From Lingula anatina (Eukaryota > Brachiopoda > Lingulata > Lingulida > Lingulidae), in contig NW_019775413.1 in assembly GCF_001039355.2 (NCBI RefSeq), forward strand, positions 1,372,745 through 1,432,744: a DNA stretch of 60,000 bases. Reading direction: 5' to 3'. How positions within the stretch are numbered: position 1 is the stretch's first letter; each line of letters starts with the position of its first letter. Under the pieces are notes generated by a model that did not search any database, was not told the origin of the DNA, and worked only from the letters and a program-made list of their open reading frames with translations. Shown piece by piece: positions 23,201-34,299 of the stretch. The position numbers and the translations under genes were made by a program.

Positions 23201-26065
23201 TGTAAAGAGTCGTGGTGTCCGAATATATATATAAATATATATATAAATATATTGGTGTTTCTGGGGTTTGTTCATGAGGTCTGAGCAAATGTTTAAATTC
23301 GTTTTTTTTTTGTTCACCTGTATTGGTATTCATGGGAACTTCACATTATTCCCTAAACAGCGTTGACAAAATTCTTCCTAACCATTTCAGTACATTTCAT
23401 AACCGAAGTTGAAATTTGCCTTTGAATCATGTAAGTGCAGCCTTGAAGTTTGTATCACGACAGGAAACATTTGAAATATTTGGCCTTGTTATGAAACCTA
23501 TCAGCACGCAAATAGTTAATTAAAGTGTTTTAATTACAGTCCCGTTTGTTATGTACCTTGCCTGTGATTCGTGTTACATATCAGACAGGTAAGACTTGCG
23601 TTCTAGCCAGTCATTCCAGGTGAATTGCATTCATTATAATTATAACATTCTTCAATCCCCGATCACCTGATGACTTCATTAACCGCGTATTAACTGATCC
23701 AGTTGATCCAGCTGGTTTCAAGCTAACTATAGGTGTGCATGGAAATGTATTAACAAGAGCAGAGGCGTCCCTGGTGTAACTTGTATTACAAAAGCAATGA
23801 CAGCCGTGGTAACAGTCTCGTCTTGTAACATGACAAATAATCTTTTTGACGATCGATACGGTTGAGGGGTATCGGCTACATTTTGTGCTATCTCCCTGCC
23901 TCGGTACCTTTCATCGCCCTCTTATTTGACATATATAAACACACCTAAAGTTGCCGTCTTATAACGTGTAACGAAATACATCCATTGTGGTAATGTAACA
24001 AACACATTCACTACGGTTGAGGATTTGGAAGGTGTTAAGTTAACCTGTAATGGTTTCCTTCACCATTGCCAATAACATAATAAAATGGAATACAATTAGT
24101 TGTTTGACAGGCCTTCATACGTATGTGACTAGTACCACACAACTAAAATACAAAAACTAAGGACAATTGCCTACAAAAAAATACTCCTCCCAAAACAACA
24201 ATGCATCCTCGATATTTAAGAGGTATGTGGAAAGTAGGCAGCATCTTCTTGTCATTTTAATCAGTTTAAGGTAGAATGCATTTTTCAAACCAAGCGAAAA
24301 ACGGTCCTAATGAAAACATATTCAACTGCAACGAACATGCATAACACTCACACACATTCTATTATATTTCTAACCTGCCCTTTTTTTTACTGCCCTCTCA
24401 CGAAAGTACTGGTCCTCTGTACATTGGTCATCGTTCATTTCATTATTGCTACTGTACCTGCTGTTTTAATGCTTGCTAGTGGAGACAAACCCTGTAAGCT
24501 ACTGATACGCCTCCGTGCTCATAGACGGCTTCTTGTGTTCAATCTCAGATGTTTTTGTCAGCTTTTGAATGCAGCACAAAGGCTGCATGTCCTTGATGAT
24601 CTTGTAGACCTCTTTCATTTTAATGAAATACCTCTTTGTTTATTTTGTACTTTAACCAATCATATTGGAGGCAATTAACTGGCAGTTTTTAAACTAGAAC
24701 CATGGTAGCAGTTAGCACCCCCCAAAAAAACAGTATCATACACCATCGATTGCCGTTTTTCAGGTAATTTCTTCGTTTTTAAGCTCTGGATAGAGAGAGA
24801 GCAGCTTGTGTAAAGTTGATCTTCTTTACCACAGCAGTCAGAGTTCTGATTAGTTTTGAATTATATGATAGCTCTGCTGACGTGGAAGCGTTAAGCCTAT
24901 ATTATTTTACTCTCCCCATTGTTTTCGCAAATCTTGCATAAAATGACATAAGGTTGATAAAGCCGTGCTGATGAAGAAGCGGAAATTGATTTTTGAACAT
25001 TATCATGAGGTTGAATCGCAAAAGTAAAAACAAACAACAAATTGTTTGTATCACAGATTCATGTCGCGACAAAGAGCGGTCTAATCATGACCTTTGGAAC
25101 CACTTGGCTACAGTTAAATTCCGTCCGGAAACACCACGTCACCAATCCCTCGGCAATAATCTATCTATTCAAAACTGAACTTCTTTGAACTTGCTACCAG
25201 TGACGTTTTCTGTGGTATGATCATTAGTTTTATTTGAATAACATTCTATTTGCCAAGGTGAGGCATAGCACATTGCGATTTTATGTAATGAAAAACAAAC
25301 TGGCACATGCTGCAAAGACAGTCTGCGTCACTCCACTTAGCGAAGTGACAACATGTACGCTTTTAGGCATTGATGTTATTTACACAAAATAAAGGAGACC
25401 CCTATATTATGAAAAATACAATAATCATTCCAACATAGCCTTAAATAAATCATAATAGGAAAACTGCGTGATCTGTTTATCGAGAAAGAAGATGGTGGGC
25501 AGTCATTAAACAAATATGAAAAAAAAACTTTTCGATAATAATAATCAGTTCCTATTGTGTGAATTTGTATAAGACATGCCAGCATAATGTCGACAGGACC
25601 TCTTTTATATATATTGTGGTACGTACTATATCTAGGTCTATCTGTGTATTCTATTGAATAAAGGTGTGCCATATGGCGCCAAATTCTGTAAACCAACAAT
25701 ATGATATTCATTTTACAGATTTTTACTTGTTACACACATCATTTACCTCTAATAACCTACTTGTAATGAACAACTGATTTTGAAAGGCATCCTTAGCATG
25801 ATAAGCATGATTAAAGACGAAAACTTATTTCATGGCTCGTTGATTTTATATAGATTGTTTCGTTAGATCCTTTTGAATTTATATCAAAAGAGGAATTTAT
25901 ATAAAAAAGGACCTCAGACGGTAAGGGAGGGACTGTAATATCAGAAGATGAACTTATAAAAAGGAGGTTCACTGAGAAAATGAAATCAGTTCAAACAATA
26001 ACAATGGGAATAAATTCAGGTGATAGCTCTGTATACCTGATGATGACGGTCCTCAATACACTGAA
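16605..26065. other. Long gene-poor region
   Basis: About 9.5 kb without an exon that could be supported. Open frames are short and show no domain. A TA microsatellite lies at 17167-17199, and an A/T-rich TATATATAAATA repeat at about 23224-23252. The upstream promoter and leader of the tandem-C2 gene should lie at its left end. It may be intron of the gene represented by the exons at 26787 and 27097. Confidence 0.5.
17167..17199. repeat. (TA)n microsatellite
   Basis: About 16 TA units. Confidence 0.95.
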
Positions 26066-26544
26066 TTAGGGCTCATTCCCATAAAAACTATGGGTGCTTT
26101 CCCACAGATTTAGATCGATCTTGAGATTAAGATTTAGATCGACCTAACTCCCTGGGGGTTCACGCTAAATTGCAGTCAGTCGAGCGGGCACCATAGTTAA
26201 TTACCCCCTTGCAGCTTTTTGTAGGCGGGACAGACGCTTAAGCCAAAGGTCGACAGTAATCTAGTGAGACTCCCCACAGGGATAGATCGATCTAAAAATC
26301 TATGGAAATGGGGTGTATCTGTCAACGTAGATCGATCCAACTCCGCGGGGACTATCGCTGAATGCAATCAGATACAGATTGACGCGTCTCCTCCTGGCGT
26401 TGAGTAGAATACAGAAAAGATGTTGATTATACAAGTAGGAAACAAGAGGTGGCGTGTTAATCTAAGTGATTGCATTCAGAAAGAGTTCCCGCGGAGTTGG
26501 ATCGATCTACGCAGACCGACAGTTACATTGGGAATGACCCCCTA
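26066..26544. mobile_element. GATCGATC-rich inverted-repeat element (MITE-like)
   Basis: The outer ends are an inverted pair, TTAGGGCTCATTCCC at 26066 and GGGAATGACCCCCTA at 26530-26544. Inside, CGTAGATCGATCCAACTC at 26326 faces its inverted copy GAGTTGGATCGATCTACG ending at 26511, with arms of about 47 bases. Related pieces occur at 1-60 and 54525-54610. No protein is encoded. A non-autonomous DNA transposon is inferred from terminal symmetry and dispersal. Confidence 0.7.
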
Positions 26545-26786
26545 GTCACTGACGTGTCCAGACGTGGGTAGAGCGGCCACGTGTCCCTCCCCTAATTTTT
26601 TTAGTTATCTTCTCCTTCTCCCACTTCTCCCCTCTTCCCCATTAAAAAACAGTATAGCGAGAGAAACGATATAAAACCGAATAACTTTCATCCTTGTGCC
26701 TAGCATATATAGTGAAATTGTCCTCGCCTACTATTTTATTTATGTCGAGCAAAGTGAGGCTTTTTTATCCTTGTGTCCCTTTGCAG

Positions 26787-26900
26787 AAGCCTGGAACGGC
26801 CAATGTTCGAGTTTACCTTCACGAATTTCGTTTGACACCAGAGGCAGTCAGATATGATATTCTGCTTTCCTGGGTTAAAAACTGTCAAAAATCAATACAG
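26787..26900 (+). CDS. Orphan coding exon A of an unrecognised gene
   Basis: TTGCAG precedes and CAG|GTATCA follows a 114-base segment that is open for exactly 38 codons, beginning KPGTANVRVYLHEFRLTPEA. The next candidate exon (27097-27195) joins in the same phase. Composition and length look like a normal internal exon. I do not recognise the protein family and found no start exon. Confidence 0.55.
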
Positions 26901-27096
26901 GTATCAAATTACACATTTCTTCAAGCACACACTGGTACGAGAGTGCCATCCTATTGACTCATTCTCGTTGAAATAAAAGCTAGAAAACGCCCCAGACAAG
27001 AGTTAACGGCAAATACATGCCAGCATTGAATTAATGACCCTATTCACTCGGTATAGTCAACCAGATGAATTATATTTATACATATCTTAATCCTAG

Positions 27097-27195
27097 GTGA
27101 TCCAAGCTGGTCGTCTGGAGGCGCGGTTTGAACTCGATCTAGACGGACCTTGGGGAAACCCATTGGTACAGTGCTTTTACTTGCGACTCCGACAG
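27097..27195 (+). CDS. Orphan coding exon B of the same unrecognised gene
   Basis: TCCTAG precedes and CGACAG|GTGCGA follows 99 bases, 33 codons, open in phase 0. It begins VIQAGRLEARFELDLDGPWG and continues to FYLRLRQ. Placed after exon A it gives a continuous 71-residue segment. The third positions are GC-richer than the flanks, which supports coding. Further exons to the right were not found before LRRC42. Confidence 0.55.
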
Positions 27196-28562
27196 GTGCG
27201 AGCCGTTTTTAAACGTAAATGATCTTCGTATCACAATTGTAATAAATAAATAAAATATTTCACCATTGGAGTTGTTTATATTATACACGAGGCACAGTTT
27301 GTAATTATCATTTGAATAATAAAAAGAACTTCAACTTCCCTCTCCCCTACAAGCAGACAACTGATGAGCTTTTTTCAATTATGCTTAGCAATGGCTGTTG
27401 CTAGTTGACTATTAGTTTGCCTTGTGAAATATCAGTCCTCTGTTAAAGTGCTTTTAGTGCCTGAAACACCCATTGCATCTGCTGCATGGAATCCATTTTC
27501 TATGACATTAATTAACGAATTCCGAAGTAACCTAATAACTATACTTACCTGAGCTTCCGTTCAACATGTCAGTTCACGATGAAAAAAGTCACTTTCACTC
27601 TTCAATCGAGTTAGAGCGAAATCTGCTGCCTGTTGTTTAGTGCTGTATTATTGTCGTGTATCATTAACTAGCCCTACAAGTATACAAACATCAACAAAAT
27701 GCAAACGCTGTCTCTGCCTTCCTCTCCGACGAGTGTTCACGACGATGTGTGAAATATTAATAACGGTAGCGTGCGCGCTGCGACTGTGACGTCGTCGGCT
27801 GCCTGGAAAGTAGAAAGGGGTTGAGTGAAGTATATAACAACGGACTGAGATCCATTAGAGACGGCCTGTTATCAGTCGATTATGTTTGCTTCACACTTCA
27901 CTAAGTGTGGCTTGCATTAATAACATTTATTTGATATCGTGCAACCAGCATAACGTCAGTGACACACGACTCCCGTGTAGCCTCCTGTATTAGCCTACCT
28001 GCTGCACTGTAGATAGCATGTCCCTAGAAAATTATAATCTCACTATCTGATCTACTCAACCATTCAAAAGGATCGCGTTATAAAGGGAACCTTTTGATAG
28101 TCATTTTAAACCTAACATTGCAGACCCTGGATGTCATGAATTGGGAAGAGAAATAATAATTGCCTCTCTTTAATTAGAAAATATGGTGTACTACAATTTC
28201 ATACGTTTTAAGGTATATGACACGTTTTACTGTAACTCAGTGTATCTTTTATCTCTGTGACAAGAGGAAAAAGACGTATCCGTTTCCCTCTGGATCCGCA
28301 TGAAGTATCATATTCGAACTTTTTTCACTTTTCACCTTATTTTTGTACGGTAATACGTCTTTCCTTCCGTCACTGACGTCAGTATTTTAATCAAAAACAT
28401 CCAGATGGTTCTCGTTATTTATTGATAATGAAGTGCAAAATGCACCTTGCCTTCATTGGTGGCTAACATTCCTTCATAATAATGTGTCATTAAAAGCATG
28501 TGGACAATTAATAAAAACACGTGCAGTTAAACAAAACAGGCTCCAATGGGAGTGTGGCATGA
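27196..28562. other. Non-coding stretch with a GC-rich, CRE-containing block
   Basis: No exon supported. Around 27765-27800 the sequence turns locally GC-rich (GTGCGCGCTGCGACTG) and contains TGACGTCGTCGG, a near cAMP-response element. It resembles a promoter core but has no recognised gene attached. Confidence 0.35.
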
Positions 28563-28718
28563 ATGAGAGTGTGCAATGCACAGGAGAACCAGTCCCCTTA
28601 TAATCTGGTCCAACTCCACCAGGGTCTTTTGGAAGAATGGGACAATTTTCTACAAAACCGAATTCGTGTACTTTTGGAAGGCATGTCACGCAGCACATGG
28701 CGTTTAACGAGCACATGC
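28563..28718 (+). pseudogene. Tc1/mariner-type transposase C-terminal relic
   Basis: The plus-strand frame reads YNLVQLHQGLLEEWDNF and then IRVLLEGM, the typical C-terminal helix pattern of Tc1/mariner transposases (ALxEEWxxIPQ followed by LxxSM). The upstream catalytic DDE part is missing and no start codon belongs to the frame, so this is a dead fragment. Confidence 0.65.
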
Positions 28719-29907
28719 TATGTTCATTGTGTGTAAATTAGGTGACATTTGGTGGTGTCTTTTAATTTTATAGACATTTGATTTTACCTCCCTGGAAATC
28801 ACTGTGGAACATCAGATTCCCGAGATTTGAGGTGGTGCATGGTCTAAAATATAAAAGCATGGTATGAAATATGGCTATATTCATCGGTATTTTTATTTGT
28901 ATTTGCTGTACCGTGAGTCATCTTAAACATGGCATCTGGAATTAAAAACACTGTTCAAAACGGTAAATACAGATGTGAGGTGATCATTTGTAAACAAAAA
29001 ACACACGAGATTTATGGTGGGACAACCTTTTTTTGACCAAGCCTGTATATATTCCGCTTTTATACCAGATGAAAGAAAGTTATTTTCACAATGAAGCCAT
29101 ACTTTTTTGTGTGTGAATCAATTTTCCAATGGCTTGCTTACTCACTTAGCGTTATCACTGAACAATCACCAGGAGTTTGAATGAAGGTACTCTGAGTTTC
29201 AGAGGACATTGAAAGCGCACCTCTGTGCGCACTTCTTTATGTAGTATCCGGAAACAGCAGAGGTACGCTGATAGTAGATCTTAAATTAGTGTCATGTGAA
29301 AATCAGGGTGCAACAACGGTTGCTTTCTCGAGGCCCTGACGTTCCTTGCTTTCGTATCGANCCATAAATTGGCGGCCATTTTGGATTTTTTGGCCAAACG
29401 GTAAATTTTTTCCGTGGGCTACGGCTCTAATTTGATTTAGAATGTCAAAAGGTACCCACATGCAAAATTTGGTGCTTTTATCCGCCGTGTCACGATTTTT
29501 TCCTTAAGCCACCGGACTAATGAGATAGAATCTCGCGTAATTGAAAAACGATACGTTGAAACCTTAGTACTTTTAAGCCTTTTAAGATATTAAAATTTTA
29601 CTTAACCGAGTTTTTTGATGGCATATATCTGTAAGGCAGAGGACTAATTAACTGCGTTTTAAAACTATGCACGCATTAGGAAATCGAATGAATATTCGGC
29701 TATCCACGTATGAAAATACCAGAAGGCCTGCTTACATCGAATAAGCGTTATGGATCCAGGTCCTTTTTAAGACATATGAGTCATTGTTCCTTGTACGTGT
29801 AGCCTGCTCGAACATGTTGGCACAGAAATTATTCCCGTGGCAGCTATTCCAGTTAAACGAAAAAAAGGGAAACAGTAGAGGTTTATATACCGATTTAATA
29901 ATAATTA
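28719..29907. other. Intergenic stretch, nothing recognised
   Basis: No supported exon. N29361 interrupts the sequence. Confidence 0.4.
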
Positions 29908-31853
29908 TCAGGGGTGGATCCAGAGTTATTTGAAGGAGGGGTCCGCGGATGCGAAGCCGACCGTCCCCACACTTTCCTTGATATTTTAGAGGGCGAACAG
30001 TGCCATTTGGTACGGTTAAGAACTATGATTCAGCTGTTAAAATGTAATTTCAAGGGGGAACCATTGGTGTGATATTCGTATTACCTTCTTATTTTTCAAT
30101 GCTTGTTTCATTTTATAACTTTTATTCCTACTCCCTTTTCTAAATAAACCCTGCTTCTCATATATCCTTTTTCTCATCAACTATCTTTTTATTCTTTCTT
30201 TTTTCTTTTCTTTTCTTTTCTTTTCTTTTCTTTTCTTTTCCTTTCTTTTACACATTAATCTTTATATGAATCTATCTACTTATTTATCCATTCAGTATTA
30301 TAAACCTGTTCAGTGCGTATATCGATAAATGTGGACTCCTTTTCGTATTAATAAAAATTATCGAAGAAAGTCCAAAGTCAGAGGTCACACACTGCACCAC
30401 AACATTAAATTAATCCAAACACCAAACTGGAAATGTCAAAAAAATTTAAGTCATTTTTTTACAGCACAATTATTGGATTTCATAACTGATATCTAAATGC
30501 CTATTTGGTTTTCTAAGTTTTATTCCTACTCCTAGCTAACTGTTAGGCTATTCCTAGGCTGACCTACACCTTAGCCTGATCTAACTTACACCTAGCCTGG
30601 CTTACACGTAACCTACTCCAGGCGCCTTCGTGTCTGTCGGCGTCGAAGAAGGCTTCGTAACCATATAGGTGCGCTACCCATTTCGCCACCGACGAGGACA
30701 CAATGACACCTGCATTTCTTGGCTTATTTACCTGTACACTTTACCTTGTAATTAAAATATTTAAAACACACGTTAACAAAAGAAAATCACACGCCCAACA
30801 TGGGCATTGAATCCGACACGTTTGGTTTGATAAGCCGACGTCCTTACCACTGTGTCATCGCCGATGTCACGACTGTCTCTGTTTAAAACGGTATCTTGCC
30901 CTGTACTCAATCTCTCCTTATAGAAATTTTTAATTCTCTTAAATATGGGTCGCTTTTTAGATGGTAGAGATGCAGAGTGGTTATATTGGGCTTTTTTTAT
31001 GAACGTAAGTGAAAACAATACTATTTGGAACTGCATCGCCAACCACCCGAACTGACTCCTTTTAAAAAACAATTTACATAAATGTTTTTGACGATCGTTG
31101 AATGCCTTCTAAATATACTAAATGCCTTTTAAATTACTTCATGTATTATTACTTTGTTGACTCTGCTTGTTTTTCAGTATCAATTTCTATTTATGAAAAC
31201 ATTTTTTAAAAATAATCATGGGATATGTAAGAGACAAAAACATTAAGTTACCATGACCCATAATGCCCCTATTTCACACAGACCACGAATCCCACTTATC
31301 GCCAGGAATTTACAAAATTCAGGATTCGTGGTTGAATCGTAATCAGTTCGTGAAGTTCTTAACAGATTCGTATATATTCGTGATCAGTTCTTGATCAATC
31401 ACGAACTGATTAGTTTGAATTCCATATTAAATTTTCAGTAGACTTTAGAGGGGTAAAATGAACAGAATAAGGTGAATAAAATCAATAAATAAATAGTTAA
31501 GATGTTGAGATATTAAAATATATAGTACAATGTACATTGAGTGATATTTGATGTCTATCCATGGAGAGTGTGGAGTCAAAGTAGACACCCAGGTTTTTCA
31601 AGTGTGGTAAGGGTTCACAACACTGGTGCCTACTCACCCCCCTCCCCCTTGGCGTGGCGTGCGGGGGCCGCTTAAGGGCCCCGAAAAGAATTGGTATTTT
31701 AGAGGGCGAACGGTGCCACTTGGTATGTTTTAGAACTATGATTCATCTAGTCAAAATTATAATTTCAAGCGGAGACCATTGGTGTGATTTTTTAGAAATA
31801 GAAGGGGGGGGGGGGGTCAGGACCCCCCTGACCCCCCTCTAAATCCGCCACTG

Positions 31854-31854
<1 letters not shown>
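29908..31854. mobile_element. Non-autonomous TIR-like element, copy B
   Basis: It begins TCAGGGGTGGATCCAGAG and ends AAATCCGCCACTGA, matching the ends of copy A. It shares with copy A the Ser/Lys-rich decayed frame near 30900-31000, the tRNA-like modules (30633-30702 and about 30800-30870, minus strand) and the CTAGGCTGACCTACACC region. A further repeated block lies at 31660-31790 (GGCCGCTTAAGGGCCCCG, then TATTTTAGAGGGCGAACGG); a related block occurs at 29975-30080, and copy C has it inverted. The element is followed by an AAT microsatellite. No intact protein. Confidence 0.65.
30198..30250. repeat. (TTTTC)n microsatellite
   Basis: About nine TTTTC units inside copy B; copy A has no matching tract. 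Confidence 0.9.

Positions 31855-31900
<46 letters not shown>
31853..31900. repeat. (AAT)n microsatellite
   Basis: About 16 units directly at the right end of copy B. The left flank of copy B also ends in AATAATAATTATCA, so insertion into an AAT-rich site is likely. Confidence 0.95.
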
Positions 31901-31901
<1 letters not shown>

Positions 31902-32404
31902 GACATTTCAACATTTTCCTTAAAAACACGTGATCTATAACTTATAAATCATTTTCACCGTCAAGAGTGAAATTCATCGATTTTCATCTCCCTTATTTGC
32001 TATATGAATTTTTAATGCAGGCAGTGTGCTTTAAAAGAGCATAGGGGCGATCTTCCTGATTAATTTATATTATATGACATCAATGTGCCATATTTCAAAT
32101 CATTCATTATAGAAGCAAGGCCTAAAACACAAAGATTCATTTGGATATCAATAATACTTAATTTTGTTTATCCCGTGAGAAATTCAGGGAGAAGTTGTAG
32201 AGTAAATTGTAGAGTTGGCCATTGGAACTTTGATGAAAATCGTTGTAAACGTGATCAGTATTTTGCGCAAAAAATCCATTCGTGCAACGATTTGTCTTTC
32301 TTTAACACGGAGGTGGAACTCATCAGGACGTGCTTAATTACAGTCTCAGCGACGTATTTTTCTATAAACGATTCTGTCATATCTATCTCTCACTGTCAAT
32401 CGGC

Positions 32405-32412
32405 CACACACA

Positions 32413-32447
<35 letters not shown>

Positions 32448-32469
32448 GGGGGGAGAGAGAGAGAGAGAG
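32405..32469. repeat. (CA)n(GA)n compound microsatellite
   Basis: Thirteen CA units pass into GA units. The GA tract resumes after the TIR element at 32470-32582. Confidence 0.95.
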
Positions 32470-32582
32470 CAGGGCCGTAGCCTGAGCAAAATGCCAGGGG
32501 GGGCAGTAAGCGGACACGAGGGGGCAAANCCTGCCCCCTGCCCCCCCCCCCCCCCCCCCCCCCCCGGAGGCTACGGCCCTGG
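32470..32582. mobile_element. Small TIR element with ends CAGGGCCGTAGCC
   Basis: CAGGGCCGTAGCC at the left and GGCTACGGCCCTG at the right are perfect inverted repeats enclosing about 90 bases dominated by G and C runs. It sits inside a GA tract. N32529 and a long poly-C show that the interior is not fully resolved. No coding capacity. Confidence 0.75.
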
Positions 32583-32805
32583 AGAGAGACTCGTAGGAAG
32601 GTCTCATTGGGTACTTTCGTTATCCGCGAAGCGACTTTTTATTTCCCGTGTTGCGTGAAACATTCATTATATTTAGAATGATTCGTGAAGCACCCCATTC
32701 CCCTGACTCGTGAATGCATTTTCTTAATTTTTGGCCCATGGAAGAATAACTGGTGGTGAATAAAGTTTATCTTCCAGTGATTTGTGAATTGATATTTTAT
32801 TTGCT

Positions 32806-32961
32806 GTGAACTGTGATAACTACTCCCCCTCCCCCAAGGGACCCCCTAGTAACGCCAACACACTTCAGTCAAATGAAACACTTAGGGTGCTTTTTCAGAA
32901 CAGGAGTGAATGTTCGCCAATAATTTCAAAGAGCACGAAAAAAAGACATCTATATATACAG
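32806..32961 (+). other. Possible leader exon of LRRC42
   Basis: The segment ends with TATACAG|GTAAGTGG, a strong donor, and lies upstream of the acceptor TTTTAG at 34261-34266 in front of the first LRRC42 coding exon. The frame through it has no ATG, so a 5' untranslated exon is more likely than coding. Its left limit is not defined. Confidence 0.3.
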
Positions 32962-33422
32962 GTAAGTGGCGTATTGTTATATATTGAATTCTAAAGCCTG
33001 TTGAACATGGGAATGTCCTGTCTGTCTTGTAGAATATGTACTGTACCGGTATCTGGCGCCCTCGGTAACTCGATACTGAAAGAGCATCCTTATCAGAAAT
33101 GCATTTATTACTATTACTAATTAAATTAGACGCAAGTGGTTATCTGTACAAGATTTTCCTGTCAAAACGATTTTTCTTCGAGGAAATAATTAATGCCATA
33201 CCATGTCGTGATCCTTTCATTTTATTTCAGCGTAACCAAGTGAAATTTATGAGTTTCTGAAAAGAAGGATTTCACATATTTTTTGGAAAGGAAATAAAAT
33301 AGGAAAAGCGAGGCGTGTGTATGACCAATCAAAAAAGTCCTTCGCCTGACCAATCGCACTGCGACAAGTATTTGCTGCTGTGCAATATTAAAAATCAACA
33401 AAGTTTGTAAGTACGACTGTCA

Positions 33423-33690
33423 TCAATTCCTTTTACGCCGGCTGCCGTCTAGGGCACAAACAGAGATCTTCCAATGCTCTTGGTCACAAGTTAGGTGTTG
33501 AATGATTCCCCAGCTTTCTCCTAGTTGTTTCAACATTGCTTCGACGGCCCTTTGTGCTTTGAGGTCTGTCTGTTTTTCTGTGTCCCTCTAGTGTCCAGTG
33601 CATGGCTACTGTACTTTCGTGGCCAGTGGAACTAGGGTCCTTTCTCATCACATGGCCAATCCATTTCCATCTCCTCGTACTAATGACTCA
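33423..33690 (-). pseudogene. Decayed LINE reverse-transcriptase C-terminal fragment
   Basis: On the minus strand one frame reads RRWKWIGHVMRKDP, the well-known tail motif of RTE/L2-like LINE proteins, then HWTLEGHRKTDRP. After a frameshift the next frame gives EAMLKQLGESWGIIQHL and ends at TGA (33423). The polymerase domain is absent and the frame is broken, so this is a 5'-truncated dead copy. Confidence 0.75.
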
Positions 33691-34299
33691 ATTCATGCTC
33701 CTCTAATTTGTTTTAGCAGTCAATTATAATTTATTTGGTGTAAGTAACTATCAATTTATTAAATGTTCCCTATACTACCAGTGAATAAGTAAAGTCATAT
33801 GCATGCATGTTTTTCTTGGACAGTACACTGATCTCCCTGTAAGGAGACATGGTCTATGTGATTAAAAATACCATAGTATAGTGAAGCTTTGTAATTTTCA
33901 TTTACCCTGTATTAGTACTCCCCTTCAATTTTTCTTTATCCTTACGCTGTAACGCAAATGGTTCATTTTTCAAAACTTTTACCAGCTGTAGTGTTGTTAT
34001 ACATGTTATTTAGGAAGATTATATTTCTGTATAACATGTGTGCTGCATGCATACTGCATATAATAGAACTGAAGAGTGGCCTGCTCATTAATTGCTACAT
34101 GTACCACTCAAGAGGAATGTTCAAGTGTTAAGAAATTACATATAATTAAAGATGTAGTATCAGTAAAATTCACAGTTATCCATCAGTGAAAAGATCCAGT
34201 TGTTTCTGAGTCCTGGGTGCAAGAACTGTTGATTGTCCTAATTATATGTCATATTCTTTGTTTTAGGAATGTGCTGTTGTCGATTTTACAAGCAAGGTT

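Noticed and set aside
24310-24678. 122-codon plus-strand frame in the gene desert
   Set aside because: It has a long Thr/His-rich start, no recognisable domain, and no splice or promoter support.
32085-32480. 131-codon frame ending in RERERE
   Set aside because: Its end is translated CA/GA microsatellite, and the rest shows no domain.
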